From Parabacteroides distasonis (GTDB taxonomy: Bacteria > Bacteroidota > Bacteroidia > Bacteroidales > Tannerellaceae), in assembly GCA_015060925.1 (NCBI GenBank), contig SUXM01000001.1:62001-126000 (forward strand): a stretch of DNA of 64,000 bases, in the 5' to 3' direction. Shown here piece after piece: positions 20,062 through 30,894 of this stretch; position 1 is the stretch's first letter; every line of letters begins with the position of its first letter. Position numbers and translations under genes: made by a program. Below the pieces are notes generated by a model. It ran no database searches. It saw only the letters and a program-made list of their open reading frames with translations, and was not told where the DNA came from.

Positions 20062-20367
20062 TTATGTTTTTTGTCCATCTGGCTCATATAATTTAAGTCT
20101 GATTTCCAGCTCTTTTATTTCATGTTGCATGATGCTTATACGTTGTAAAAGATGAAAGATAGCATCTATACCTTCTATATTGATAGATAAATCGTAATAT
20201 AGTCGGGTGTAACGTTCTATATCATGTAGTTGGGAACTGGAAAAATATTTTTCTCCATCTATTGTTCGGGTCTCTATCAATCCGTCCTGCTCTAATTGGT
20301 CGATAAAGGATGGTTCGATATGACATATCCGGCAATAATCGTTGATGATAATTAAATCTGTTTGCAT
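20062..20367 (-). CDS. cbpM: Chaperone modulator CbpM / MerR-like
   Basis: About 100 aa, IINDYCRICHIEPSFIDQLEQDGLIE...SSSQLHDIERYTRLYYDLSINIEGID, next to a DnaJ-class gene. Confidence 0.75.
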   Translation of the reverse strand: MQTDLIIINDYCRICHIEPSFIDQLEQDGLIETRTIDGEKYFSSSQLHDIERYTRLYYDLSINIEGIDAIFHLLQRISIMQHEIKELEIRLKLYEPDGQKT

Positions 20368-20381
20368 AATTCTTCCGTTTT

Positions 20382-21275
20382 TTAATTAAGACTTTGTATT
20401 TCACGGAATAGTTCTTTTTGTTTATCCGTTAGATGGGTAGGTATTTCAATGGTGTATGTTATGATAAGATCTCCTCGTTTTCCCTCCTCTTTGTAAATAG
20501 GAAATCCTTTCCCTTTTAACCGGACTTTAGTGTTGTTTTGAGTCCCTTGCTTGATGTTTAGTTTTACTTTTCCGTCAATTGTCTCAATGATTCGTTCGCC
20601 GCCTAAGATTGCTGAATATAAATCTAACGAGACATTTAAATATAAGTCATTTCCGATACGTTTGAAACGGTTATCTTCTGGAATGTGGAAAGTTATGTAT
20701 AAATCTCCAGATGGCCCTCCATTGATCCCGGGGCCTCCTTGCTCTTTTATTTTAATTGTTTGCCCGTTAGCAATACCGGCTGGAATAGTAATACGTAAGT
20801 TTTTACCATTTACAGAGATGATTTGTTTATGAGTTTGGGTTGCTTCTATAAAAGAAACCTCTAATTCTGTTGTGTAATCTTGTCCGCGGAAAGGGGAAGT
20901 GGAAGGGTTGTTTTTGTGCCCTATATTTCCAAATAATTGTTCGAAGAAATCTGAGAAACCACTACTGTTAGCAGAGTAATGGAAATTGCCATGATCTTGT
21001 TCGTTTTGGTATTGGTAATGATATTTTTGCTGGGCTTCAAATTCGTCTGCGTGTTTCCAGTTCTCTCCGTATTGGTCATATTTGTTACGTTTTTCGGGAT
21101 CGCCTAAAACTTCATTTGCTTCATTGATCTCTTGGAATTTTTGGTGAGCTTCCGGATCATTGGGATTTAAGTCCGGGTGATACTTCCTTGCTAATTTTTT
21201 AAATGCTTTTTTTATCTCTTCTTGTGTAGCATTCTTGTCTATCCCTAATATATTATAATAATTAATGTAAGCCAT
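20382..21275 (-). CDS. cbpA: DnaJ/CbpA-type J-domain co-chaperone
   Basis: J domain [38 protein letters not shown]; DnaJ_C; no zinc-finger domain. Confidence 0.88.
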   Translation of the reverse strand: MAYINYYNILGIDKNATQEEIKKAFKKLARKYHPDLNPNDPEAHQKFQEINEANEVLGDPEKRNKYDQYGENWKHADEFEAQQKYHYQYQNEQDHGNFHYSANSSGFSDFFEQLFGNIGHKNNPSTSPFRGQDYTTELEVSFIEATQTHKQIISVNGKNLRITIPAGIANGQTIKIKEQGGPGINGGPSGDLYITFHIPEDNRFKRIGNDLYLNVSLDLYSAILGGERIIETIDGKVKLNIKQGTQNNTKVRLKGKGFPIYKEEGKRGDLIITYTIEIPTHLTDKQKELFREIQSLN

Positions 21276-21387
21276 TTGTATAGATATTGTTACGATAATA
21301 ACAGGGAAAAAGCAGGAATGTTTATAGATAAGGAAGGAGATAAAAATAAAAAAGCATCCAATTTTATTATTGAATGCTTTTTTTTAG

Positions 21388-21459
<72 letters not shown>

Positions 21460-21489
21460 ATGTAATGCCAATCATTTGTGATTGCGGTG

Positions 21490-21497
21490 CAAAGGTA
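21490..21497 (-). promoter_or_regulatory. -7 motif (TACCTTTG on minus strand) upstream of tRNA-fMet copy 2
   Basis: CAAAGGTA on plus strand, same spacing as at copy 1. Confidence 0.55.
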
Positions 21498-21685
21498 CAA
21501 CTATTTTTGAATAAAACAAATATAACAGGCGATTCTTTTTGTGGATTCATTTTTGTCTTTTTAGAATAGGGTGATCATAATATTTTTTATAACGTTTTAT
21601 TTAGGATAAAAAACGATTAGATATTTGGAAGTTTCCTTTTTATTGGTATTTTTGTGCACATATTTAATTAAAGTGCGCAATATTT

Positions 21686-22288
21686 ATGCCGATAACAACT
21701 TCAAAAACACGTGATATGCTGGTGGATGTTGCCAGACAATTGTTTGCCCGTAAGGGGGTAGATAATACAACTATGAATGATATTGCGCTGTCGTCTCAGA
21801 AAGGAAGGCGTACTCTTTATACTTATTTTAAAAGTAAGAATGAAATTTATCTTGCTGTAGTTGAGTCTGAATTGAATCAATTATACAAGATGCTACAAGA
21901 TGTGGCAGTGAAAGATTTGCCGGCAGACGAGAAGTTAGTTACTTTTATTTATGCTCGATTGGATGCCATAAAGGCGCTGGTATTTCGTAATGGGACTTTG
22001 AAAGCCAATTTTTTTCGTGATATTTGGAGAGTAGAAAAGATCAGAAAAGACTATGATCTTCGTGAAATAGAACTTATTGAAGGTATTTTGGAGACGGGAG
22101 TAAAGGAGGGTATTTTTGAAATGCCGGATATTGATATTACAGCTGTTGTCCTTCATAATGCTTTGAAAGGTTTGGAGGTTCCTTATATCAGAGGAAGCAT
22201 GGGCGATAATACCAGTCAGCGAATCAAGCGGAGAGAAAATGTTATGAATTTAATATTTAATGGTATTAAGATAAAAAACAAACGCTAA
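21686..22288 (+). CDS. TetR/AcrR family transcriptional regulator
   Basis: N-terminal HTH TRDMLVDVARQLFARKGVDNTTMNDIALSSQKGRRTLYTYFKSKNEIY. Confidence 0.9.
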   Translation: MPITTSKTRDMLVDVARQLFARKGVDNTTMNDIALSSQKGRRTLYTYFKSKNEIYLAVVESELNQLYKMLQDVAVKDLPADEKLVTFIYARLDAIKALVFRNGTLKANFFRDIWRVEKIRKDYDLREIELIEGILETGVKEGIFEMPDIDITAVVLHNALKGLEVPYIRGSMGDNTSQRIKRRENVMNLIFNGIKIKNKR

Positions 22289-23232
22289 TGTTTATTAACG
22301 CAACAGGGTTTTATATACCTGAAGAACGGGTAGATAACCAACACTTTTTTGAATTAAATGGATTGACCAGTGAGTGGATTGAACAACGTACAGGGATTCG
22401 TTCACGATCCAAAGCTAAAGCTGAAGAAAACATTAATACAATGAGCCTTGAGGCTGTTCATAATGCTTTACCTAAGTTGTCTTATGAGATTACAGATGTA
22501 GATTTAATTGTCGCTGCGTCTTATTCTCCTTATGATACAGTTGTTACTCCTGCTCATTTAAGTCAATATGTATTTCATATTGAAAATGCTAAAGCGGTAT
22601 ATTTATCTTCTGCTTGTTCCTCATTCTTAAATGCATTGGAGGTGGTGGAGGGGTATTTTGCCACAGGAAAAGCAACGAAGGCTTTGGTGCTTTCTGCTGA
22701 TAAAAATTCAGCTTATTATAATGAAACAGATCCGAAAGCTGGTCATTTGTGGGGAGATGCCGCAGCTGCTTTTTTTATATCAAAAGAACGTTTGACAGAA
22801 AAGGATGCGGAGATTGTGGAGGTTTATACGCAAGGACTTGGACATTTACCGAAAGCACAAGTGGCTGTGCATTTGCGACCTCGTGACGGAGGTATTATGA
22901 TGCCGGAGGGGCGTGATGTGTTTATTCAGGCTTGTTCTTATATGCCGAAGAATGTTCTTTATTTATTAGAAAAGAATCATTACACGTTGGATGATTTGAG
23001 TTATTTCATCGGTCATCAAGCTAATATGCGTATTATGTCTAATATCGCCAATCAATTAAGTTTGCCGGAAGATAAATTCTTACATAATATAGAGGAATTA
23101 GGTAATACCGGTTCGGTTAGTTCGGCTTTGGTTTTTGCTCAGAATCAGTATATATTTAAGAAAGGAGATTTGGTCGCTATTACGGTTTTCGGAGGTGGCT
23201 ACTCAACAGGAGCATGTTTAATTAAGTGTTGA
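22288..23232 (+). CDS. 3-oxoacyl-ACP synthase III family (KASIII)
   Basis: Active site SSACSSFLNALEVVEGY; GHQANMRIM; NTGSVSSAL; TAATG overlap with upstream gene. Confidence 0.9.
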   Translation: MFINATGFYIPEERVDNQHFFELNGLTSEWIEQRTGIRSRSKAKAEENINTMSLEAVHNALPKLSYEITDVDLIVAASYSPYDTVVTPAHLSQYVFHIENAKAVYLSSACSSFLNALEVVEGYFATGKATKALVLSADKNSAYYNETDPKAGHLWGDAAAAFFISKERLTEKDAEIVEVYTQGLGHLPKAQVAVHLRPRDGGIMMPEGRDVFIQACSYMPKNVLYLLEKNHYTLDDLSYFIGHQANMRIMSNIANQLSLPEDKFLHNIEELGNTGSVSSALVFAQNQYIFKKGDLVAITVFGGGYSTGACLIKC

Positions 23233-23251
23233 ATTTTAAAATAAAGAGAAT

Positions 23252-23998
23252 ATGAAATTATTAGAAGGAAAAGTTGCTATTGTGACAGGTGCCGCTCGTG
23301 GTATTGGAAAGGCTATTGCTTTAAAATTTGCATCAGAAGGTGCTGATATTGCATTCACTGATTTGGTGATTGACGAAAATGGTTTAGCTACTCAAAAGGA
23401 AATAGAAGCTTTGGGTGTCAAGGTGAAGGGGTATGCATCCAATGCTGCTAATTTTGAAGAAACGCATAATGTTGTGGCTGAAATTGTAAAGGATTTTGGT
23501 CGTGTGGACGTTCTGGTAAATAATGCCGGTATAACAAAAGATGGTTTAATGATGCGAATGAGCGAAGGACAATGGGATGCAGTGATTGGTGTAAACCTAA
23601 AGTCTGCTTTCAATTTTATCCATGCTTGTACACCTATTATGATGAAGCAGCGTTCAGGAAGTATTATAAACATGGCTTCTGTTGTAGGAGTACATGGAAA
23701 TGCAGGGCAGAGCAATTATTCGGCATCAAAAGCCGGAATGATTGGTTTGGCTAAATCGATTGCCCAAGAATTGGGATCACGTGGTATTCGTGCCAATGCG
23801 ATTGCTCCGGGCTTTATCTTAACAGAGATGACAGCAGTGTTGCCGGATGAGGTAAAAGCTGAATGGGCAAAGAAAATTCCATTGCGTCGTGGGGGAACAC
23901 CGGAAGATGTGGCTAATATTGCGACCTTCTTGGCTTCTGATATGTCTTCTTATGTGTCAGGACAAGTCATACAGGTTGATGGTGGTATGAATATGTAA
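23252..23998 (+). CDS. fabG: 3-oxoacyl-[ACP] reductase FabG
   Basis: SDR: VTGAARGIGKAIALKFA, NNAGITKDGLMMRM, YSASKAGMIGLAKS. Confidence 0.93.
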   Translation: MKLLEGKVAIVTGAARGIGKAIALKFASEGADIAFTDLVIDENGLATQKEIEALGVKVKGYASNAANFEETHNVVAEIVKDFGRVDVLVNNAGITKDGLMMRMSEGQWDAVIGVNLKSAFNFIHACTPIMMKQRSGSIINMASVVGVHGNAGQSNYSASKAGMIGLAKSIAQELGSRGIRANAIAPGFILTEMTAVLPDEVKAEWAKKIPLRRGGTPEDVANIATFLASDMSSYVSGQVIQVDGGMNM

Positions 23999-24010
23999 TA
24001 AGAATACAGG

Positions 24011-24060
24011 AGTATGATTCGTGATTGATTTCCTTTAGGAATACTCACGAATCATACTTT
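24011..24060 (+). terminator. Intrinsic terminator after fabG
   Basis: AGTATGATTCGTGA (24011-24024) / TCACGAATCATACT (24045-24058), TT. Confidence 0.6.
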
Positions 24061-24074
24061 ATGAATCATCTAAC

Positions 24075-24752
24075 ATGAAAGTCATTTACGAAGACAACCA
24101 TATCATCGCGGTTCATAAGACATGCCGTGAGATTGTACAAGGGGATAAAACTGGTGACATTCCGCTTTCAGAGATGTTAAAGACTTGGTTGAAAGAAAAA
24201 TATAATAAACCGGGAAATGTCTTTGTAGGAGTTACACATCGTTTGGATCGTCCGGTCAGTGGTGTGGTTGTATTTGCCAAAACAAGCAAAGCATTGTCTC
24301 GATTGAATGAAATGTTTCGTGTCGGCAATGTGAAAAAGACCTATTGGGCCATAGTGAAAAATTGCCCTCCTAAAGAAGAGGGGGAGTTGGTGAATTGGTT
24401 GGTACGTAATGAAAAGCAAAATAAGAGTTATGCTTATGATACGGAACGACCTAATGCAAAAAAAGCTATTTTGCACTATAAAGTAATTGCTCGTTCGGAG
24501 AATTATTACTTATTGGAAATTGATTTGAAGACTGGTCGCCATCACCAGATTCGATGCCAGTTAGCGAAGATGGGATGTCCGATCAAGGGAGATTTGAAGT
24601 ATGGTTTTCCTCGCTCAAATCCTGATGGAGGCATAAGTTTGCATTCCCGTAGCGCGGAGTTCATTCATCCGGTATCTAAAGATCCGATATGTATAACTGC
24701 TCCAGTGCCGGATGATTCACTTTGGAAAGCTTTGACGGTAGAGATTCTATAG
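24075..24752 (+). CDS. RluA family pseudouridine synthase
   Basis: GVTHRLDRPVSGVVVFAKTSKA; LKTGRHHQIRCQL. Confidence 0.92.
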   Translation: MKVIYEDNHIIAVHKTCREIVQGDKTGDIPLSEMLKTWLKEKYNKPGNVFVGVTHRLDRPVSGVVVFAKTSKALSRLNEMFRVGNVKKTYWAIVKNCPPKEEGELVNWLVRNEKQNKSYAYDTERPNAKKAILHYKVIARSENYYLLEIDLKTGRHHQIRCQLAKMGCPIKGDLKYGFPRSNPDGGISLHSRSAEFIHPVSKDPICITAPVPDDSLWKALTVEIL

Positions 24753-24780
24753 CAGGAACTTTTTAGTTCTTGCTTTTTTT
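24751..24780 (+). terminator. Intrinsic terminator after rluA-like gene
   Basis: AGCAGGAACT-TTTT-AGTTCTTGCT followed by T-run. Confidence 0.7.
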
Positions 24781-24833
24781 ATATATTTGTCCAGCAGTAA
24801 ACATCTTGTATAACGTACAATCATATAAATGGA

Positions 24834-25577
24834 ATGTTTATGAGACCGAAACGTATTATAGAGATATGTGCAAATTCGGCACAAAGTTGTGTAGAGGCTG
24901 AGGCCGGTGGTGCTACTCGTGTTGAACTATGTGCAGGAATCCCGGAGGGAGGAACTACTCCAAGTTATGGAGAAATACGGATGGCTCAATCACTTACTTC
25001 AAGAATCGATATAAATGTTATTATCCGTCCGAGAGGAGGAGACTTCCTTTATACGTCTGCTGAAATAGAAGCAATGCTTTTAGATATAGAGCTTTGTAAA
25101 CAGTTGAAGGTACATGGGGTAGTTTTTGGATGCTTGACTAAAAAAGGCGATATAGATGTCCCTCTGATGCGCCGCTTGATTGAGGCTGCAAAACCTTTAT
25201 CAGTAACATGTCATCGAGCTTTTGATGTGTGTCGAGATCCTTTTGTCGCATTGGAGCAGTTAATAGCATTAGGTTGTGACCGTATTTTAACTTCCGGTCA
25301 ACAGGAGAATGCCGTAAAAGGAATTCCTTTGATTGCAGAATTGGTAAAACGGGCAGCAGGGCGAATTATTATCATGCCCGGTTGTGGTGTACGTGAGGAG
25401 AACATTGCTCGGATTGAGCAAGAAACGGGAGCAACGGAGTTTCATACTTCTGCACGTCGGGTTATTTATAGCCGGATGGAATATCGTAATGAACATGTCC
25501 CTATGGGAAGTAATATTGTTTCGTCCGAATTTGAGACTGTAGAAACAGATCGGAACAAGGTGGCTGCTTTACTATAA
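24834..25577 (+). CDS. cutC: Copper homeostasis protein CutC family
   Basis: RIIEICANSAQSCVEAEAGGATRVELCAGIPEGGTTPSYG; TCHRAFDVCRDP. Confidence 0.93.
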   Translation: MFMRPKRIIEICANSAQSCVEAEAGGATRVELCAGIPEGGTTPSYGEIRMAQSLTSRIDINVIIRPRGGDFLYTSAEIEAMLLDIELCKQLKVHGVVFGCLTKKGDIDVPLMRRLIEAAKPLSVTCHRAFDVCRDPFVALEQLIALGCDRILTSGQQENAVKGIPLIAELVKRAAGRIIIMPGCGVREENIARIEQETGATEFHTSARRVIYSRMEYRNEHVPMGSNIVSSEFETVETDRNKVAALL

Positions 25578-25621
25578 CGTATGTGTGTAATGAACATTGA
25601 AAGATAACATCTTAGAAGAAC

Positions 25622-27649
25622 ATGGATTTTGAATTGTCATCTCCTTTCAGTCCGACAGGTGATCAACCGGAAGCAATTGCCGCTTTGTCTGACGGTATAA
25701 AGAATGGTATGCCTTTCCAAACCTTGCTGGGAGTCACAGGATCAGGGAAGACTTTTACCATTGCAAATGTAATAAAAGAGGTGAAACGCCCAACGTTGAT
25801 TTTGAGTCATAATAAAACGTTAGCAGCCCAATTGTATAGTGAGTTCAAGGCATTCTTTCCTAATAATGCAGTGGAGTATTTCGTCTCTTATTACGATTAC
25901 TATCAGCCGGAAGCATATCTTCCAAGTACGGATACATATATCGAAAAGGATTTGGCAATTAATGATGAGATAGATAAATTGCGTTTGCGTGCAACGGCCT
26001 CTTTGCTTTCTGGGCGCAAGGATGTGATTGTTGTATCTTCAGTCTCTTGCCTTTATGGTATGGCAGATCCGACAGCTTTTGCAGAAAAGGTGACCCATTT
26101 GGAAAGAGGAATGCATATTGACCGGGATAAATTGTTGCGGCGGTTTGTTGATGCGCTTTACGTCAATAATAAATTAGAATTTAACAGCGGCTGTTTTCGT
26201 GTAAATGGAGATACCGTTGATATTTTCCCGGCGATTGAAACATTCGATGGCGTTGCTTATCGCATAGAGTTTTGGGACGATGAGATCGACCGGATTTCCT
26301 CTTTTGATCCACAGACGGGGCGTGAAATAGATGAACAGGATGAACTAAATATTTATCCCACCAATCTTTTTGTTACAACACAGGAACGAATCAATGCGGC
26401 TATCAGTCAAATAGATGTGGATTTAGGTACGCAAGTCGACTTTTTACGGGAGATTGGAAAACCATACGAAGCAAAGCGGTTATACGAACGGGTTACTTTT
26501 GACTTGGAAATGATTCGGGAATTAGGACATTGCTCTGGTATTGAGAATTATTCCCGTTACTTTGATGGCCGTCAAGCAGGAGAACGTCCGTTCTGCTTGT
26601 TGGATTATTTCCCGAAAGATTTCTTGTTAGTCGTAGATGAAAGTCATGTGACCATTCCGCAAATACGAGCGATGTATGGAGGAGATTACTCCCGAAAGAA
26701 AAACTTGGTGGAATATGGATTCCGTTTACCGGCAGCGATGGATAACCGACCGCTCACGTTTGATGAGTTTGAGTCGTTGACTCCATTAGCTATTTATGTC
26801 AGTGCTACGCCGGCAGATTATGAACTGATAAAAAGCGAAGGCGTAGTGGTGGATCAGGTAATTCGGCCTACCGGATTGTTGGATCCTGTTATTGAGGTAC
26901 GTCCGACCTTGAATCAGATTGATGATTTGATGGAAGAGATTACGCAGCGGGCCGCTTTGGATGAGCGAATTTTGGTGACGACTTTGACAAAACGTATGGC
27001 TGAGGAACTGACCGGTTATTTGACACGTATGGGTGTACGGTGTAATTATATTCACAGCGATGTCGATACGTTGGAACGCATTCAAATTATGGATGATTTG
27101 CGAAAAGGTCTGTTTGATGTTTTGATTGGCGTCAATTTGCTCCGTGAAGGGTTAGATTTGCCGGAAGTTTCATTAGTTGCGATTTTGGATGCAGATAAAG
27201 AGGGGTTCTTACGTTCGCATCGTTCGTTAACACAGACAGCTGGACGTGCAGCACGTAATGTTAATGGAAAGGTAATATTCTATGCTGATAAAATTACGGA
27301 TAGCATGCGTTTGACAATGGATGAGACTACACGTCGCAGGGAAAAGCAACTGGCTTACAATGAAAAGCATGGAATTACGCCTAAACAGGTAGTCAAGAAC
27401 AGTGTATCTTTGGTGGCAGAGAAACAACAGGTAATGACTGTTGAACCATATGCTTATGTTGAACCCGAACCCAGTATTGCGGCAGATCCGGTTGTTCAGT
27501 ATATGAATCGGACACAATTAGAGAAGGCAATTGAACGGACACGGAAACAGATGATGGAGGCTGCCAAGAAATTGGAATTTATCGAGGCTGCCCAATTCCG
27601 TGATGAGTTGGTTAAGTTGGAAAATTTATTAGCATCGAAGAAAGAATAA
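25622..27649 (+). CDS. uvrB: Excinuclease ABC subunit B
   Basis: PTGDQPEAIAAL, TLLGVTGSGKTFTIANV, ISYYDYYQPEAY-like beta-hairpin, C-terminal UVR motif. Confidence 0.97.
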   Translation: MDFELSSPFSPTGDQPEAIAALSDGIKNGMPFQTLLGVTGSGKTFTIANVIKEVKRPTLILSHNKTLAAQLYSEFKAFFPNNAVEYFVSYYDYYQPEAYLPSTDTYIEKDLAINDEIDKLRLRATASLLSGRKDVIVVSSVSCLYGMADPTAFAEKVTHLERGMHIDRDKLLRRFVDALYVNNKLEFNSGCFRVNGDTVDIFPAIETFDGVAYRIEFWDDEIDRISSFDPQTGREIDEQDELNIYPTNLFVTTQERINAAISQIDVDLGTQVDFLREIGKPYEAKRLYERVTFDLEMIRELGHCSGIENYSRYFDGRQAGERPFCLLDYFPKDFLLVVDESHVTIPQIRAMYGGDYSRKKNLVEYGFRLPAAMDNRPLTFDEFESLTPLAIYVSATPADYELIKSEGVVVDQVIRPTGLLDPVIEVRPTLNQIDDLMEEITQRAALDERILVTTLTKRMAEELTGYLTRMGVRCNYIHSDVDTLERIQIMDDLRKGLFDVLIGVNLLREGLDLPEVSLVAILDADKEGFLRSHRSLTQTAGRAARNVNGKVIFYADKITDSMRLTMDETTRRREKQLAYNEKHGITPKQVVKNSVSLVAEKQQVMTVEPYAYVEPEPSIAADPVVQYMNRTQLEKAIERTRKQMMEAAKKLEFIEAAQFRDELVKLENLLASKKE

Positions 27650-28543
27650 ATGCCTATGAAACAGAGAACGCATGCCTGTGTTTTTTTTAACGGATGGTTA
27701 TTCCTTTTTCTGCTTATGCCTTTTATAGGGGTAGCACAACAGGATTTGAGTGGAGAAAAGATATATGTTTTACAAAAAGATTCTCTCTCTTTTGAACGTT
27801 ATTGTAGTCAAATGGAGACTTCTAAAAGATTGGCTACAGGGGATTTGATGGTGGAGACTGCTCGTTTTTTCTTGGGTAAACCCTATGTAGGAGGTACATT
27901 GGAGATAGTACCGGAGAAATTAGTTGTGAATCTGTCCGAATTAGATTGCTTGACGTTAGTGGAGAATGTGATGGCTTTGACGTGGACGGTCAAACAAGGT
28001 GGAACGTTTCTTGATTTCCAGAATCGGTTAAAAAATATTCGTTATCGCCAGATGAAAGGAGAGAAACTTACTTATGTAGATCGTCTCCATTACACTTCGG
28101 ATTGGATTTATGAGAATGAAAAGAGAGGATTGATGAGAGATGTAACTCAAGAAATAGGAGGTAAACCATATACTTTTGATCTCTCTTTCATGTCTACCCA
28201 TCCGGATAGCTATAAACAACTCAAAGGGAATCCGGACGCGATTGCTGCTATCGTTAAAATAGAAAAGGAGATAAATACACGAACTTATTTTTATATTCCG
28301 CAGGAGGAGATTTGTTTGCGTGCAAAACAGATTAGGCAAGGAGATATTATCTGCTTCGTAACGACTATCAAGGGATTGGATATATCTCATTTGGGGATCG
28401 CTTGTTGGTTAGGAGATACATTGACATTTATTCATGCCTCTTCCGATAAAAAACAGGTTATAGTTAATGATGTTCCTTTGGACGTTTATGTACAAAATGT
28501 AAAACGTCATTGCGGGGTAATCGTTCTGCGTCCAATGTTTTAA
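27650..28543 (+). CDS. DUF1460-domain secreted protein (NlpC/P60-like amidase)
   Basis: ARFFLGKPYVGGTLE...NLSELDCLTLVENVMAL; C-terminal HLGIACWLGDTLTFIHASS. Confidence 0.8.
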   Translation: MPMKQRTHACVFFNGWLFLFLLMPFIGVAQQDLSGEKIYVLQKDSLSFERYCSQMETSKRLATGDLMVETARFFLGKPYVGGTLEIVPEKLVVNLSELDCLTLVENVMALTWTVKQGGTFLDFQNRLKNIRYRQMKGEKLTYVDRLHYTSDWIYENEKRGLMRDVTQEIGGKPYTFDLSFMSTHPDSYKQLKGNPDAIAAIVKIEKEINTRTYFYIPQEEICLRAKQIRQGDIICFVTTIKGLDISHLGIACWLGDTLTFIHASSDKKQVIVNDVPLDVYVQNVKRHCGVIVLRPMF

Positions 28544-28544
28544 T

Positions 28545-30731
28545 TTATTGGAAAAGTTCGAATGCAAATTTAGCTCCGATGCTGTCAAAATTCCATTTGT
28601 CAAACCCGACAAAAACGGCTACGTTGAAAATATGGTTCCCTATGCCATATCCCAATTCTGTATAGCTGGGCTTTACCGGTAACCATAATTGGCTTAGGTA
28701 AAATCGTTCGGAAAGAATGTGTTTGCTCGCTTTAGGTTTGAATAATTGAAAGAGGATAAAGGGACTTTCGTACATGACATGTGCTTGCACATATTTATTC
28801 GCAGCGTTAAACCATTCTCTTTTTAATTGATAAAAGACTCCACCAAATTCCTCATTCCATGATTCGGGGAAATTCCGCCGGGTGAAATAATGGAAGTCTG
28901 CAAAGTAGGTTGATTTTTGAGCGGTGAAGAATCCTCCACTAACATGATAGTTGAACCGTCGAGCCAAGCCTAACCGTATACTTTGATGGATGTCGGCCTC
29001 TATGCGTCCATAATTCCCGGTGCTTTTCCAGATGCCGGGGATTGCCCGTCCATATTCGATGGAAAAAGTAGGATAATAGGAATATAAAATTTCTTTCCGA
29101 TGGCCATCTCGCCAGTAATATTGTTTCGGGGTATAAGAAACGCCAATGGAGGCAATGAAATCGTGATAGTTATCGTTGATGATTTCGTTTACTTCATCCC
29201 CCGGGTTTATGGCTGATTTGTTTTCTGGTTTTCTACGGTGATAAGAAACCTCGGTTGTTAGTTTGAAGCCATTGAATAGTTCGATCTGGTTACGGAGTTC
29301 GATATAATGGTGGTTAAAATATTCCAGATTCAGATTGTCAAAATTAAAAGCCGAATCTTTCAGATGTTGGTTGATCTCATTTGTTATTTTGGAGGAATAG
29401 GATTGATTGGTATTTCCTGCGCTCAGACTTAGTGACCCTAATTTTTCAGGTAAGTATTCCCACTCGCCTGTCACGCGGTAATAAATTTCTTTTCGTTTAA
29501 AAAGAAAACCGATTTCCGGCTGGAAACGGATTTGGCGGTCTTTGTCAAATGTTTTGCTTAAACGGATCTTTTGTTTGTAAGTTATCCCATTTCTACCGGA
29601 ATAACCTAACTGAAAAGGATTCAAGAAACCAGAATATTTAAGACGGGTTGTGTTATAATTTAAATTGACAGTATTGGTTAGTTTTTCAGTAATCTTCAAA
29701 GATTTTTCAAAATGACTGGTATCATTCTCTTTCAGGGTAGTAATAGGAACCTTTTTATAGCTCTTTTCCTCCTCTTGGGTTAAGGGAATGTCTCTTTTTT
29801 GATTCCAATAACTGTTGTCCGTAATGAAAGGAACTGTATCAGAAGACACTTGGTAATAGGCTGTCAAATCATAATTTGTTGCTTTACTCTTTTTCTTTCC
29901 TTTCTTTTCTTTTTCTATATTGAGTAGGACTGTCTTATATTGAAATGAGGTATGATAGGTACTGGCAATGGCATTCCCTAATACATTATATCGCAAAAAA
30001 AGATCTGCTTTTTGAGGTAGAATAAAATCGCTGTAATTTCTCCCAAATGACATAACCAGATTGAATTCTGCAAAAGAAAATCGGCCATTCACATCAATTT
30101 TATCAATCCTCCAGTTTTGGTCGGTGATGTATAAATATCCGCATAAAAGTTTTTGGCTCCATCTTTTGGGCATGAAACTGATTTTGTATATTTTAAGACT
30201 ATCGACTACTTTATAATCAATTAATTCAAAATTATAAAAACGAAAGGCCTCTTTAGCAACGGGCATGATGACGCCTTCATTATAAATGGTAGGGGAATAT
30301 ACATTCAGATTCAGAAAACTAAGTACCTCTTTTTGTTTGGCTTTATTTGGAATGCAGTTCCCGTTTATTGCTTTTAAGTCATGTAGATAATTGTTGGGGG
30401 CATTGTATTGTGAGTGACTGACAATTTCAAAAATCATCTCTTTGTTTTTCCGGTCAACAGGAAATAGATGATGAGCTAAACGCATTAGGATGTTTTGTTT
30501 AAGGATTTCAGATTTTCCTTTGATGTAGATTTCGGCATTGTATTGTGAAATCGCACTCTTGTAAGTGTCGGCTCTTTGGATTACTAAGTGCATGATAGAG
30601 TCACCTTGAATAGAAGAGGGCGTTTTTGCTGATTTGCTAAACAATAAATTGTTTCCATAACTGCTATGGGATGTAGCTATAGTAGGGAAGGCTATACAGA
30701 GCCATAATATTATTTTGATATATTTTTTCAA
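28545..30731 (-). CDS. DUF5686-like outer membrane protein
   Basis: Signal peptide, outer-membrane beta-barrel-like C-terminus ending in F-Q; SIEYGRAIPGIW. Confidence 0.7.
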   Translation of the reverse strand: MKKYIKIILWLCIAFPTIATSHSSYGNNLLFSKSAKTPSSIQGDSIMHLVIQRADTYKSAISQYNAEIYIKGKSEILKQNILMRLAHHLFPVDRKNKEMIFEIVSHSQYNAPNNYLHDLKAINGNCIPNKAKQKEVLSFLNLNVYSPTIYNEGVIMPVAKEAFRFYNFELIDYKVVDSLKIYKISFMPKRWSQKLLCGYLYITDQNWRIDKIDVNGRFSFAEFNLVMSFGRNYSDFILPQKADLFLRYNVLGNAIASTYHTSFQYKTVLLNIEKEKKGKKKSKATNYDLTAYYQVSSDTVPFITDNSYWNQKRDIPLTQEEEKSYKKVPITTLKENDTSHFEKSLKITEKLTNTVNLNYNTTRLKYSGFLNPFQLGYSGRNGITYKQKIRLSKTFDKDRQIRFQPEIGFLFKRKEIYYRVTGEWEYLPEKLGSLSLSAGNTNQSYSSKITNEINQHLKDSAFNFDNLNLEYFNHHYIELRNQIELFNGFKLTTEVSYHRRKPENKSAINPGDEVNEIINDNYHDFIASIGVSYTPKQYYWRDGHRKEILYSYYPTFSIEYGRAIPGIWKSTGNYGRIEADIHQSIRLGLARRFNYHVSGGFFTAQKSTYFADFHYFTRRNFPESWNEEFGGVFYQLKREWFNAANKYVQAHVMYESPFILFQLFKPKASKHILSERFYLSQLWLPVKPSYTELGYGIGNHIFNVAVFVGFDKWNFDSIGAKFAFELFQ

Positions 30732-30858
30732 TAAAGTAGCCTTTCTTTTTAGGCAAACGTAATGAATAAATTTGAATTTTAAGATGTTAGATGGTGAAAA
30801 TATATTCCTTTAGTGAATTTATCTATAAAAAAATGTTCTTCGTTTCAAAGAAAAACCG

Positions 30859-30866
30859 TACATTTG
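30859..30866 (+). promoter_or_regulatory. -7 type motif TACATTTG upstream of Crp/Fnr gene
   Basis: TAnnTTTG match. Confidence 0.5.
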
Positions 30867-30894
30867 TGCCTTATAAGTATGTTATATAGCAGTC

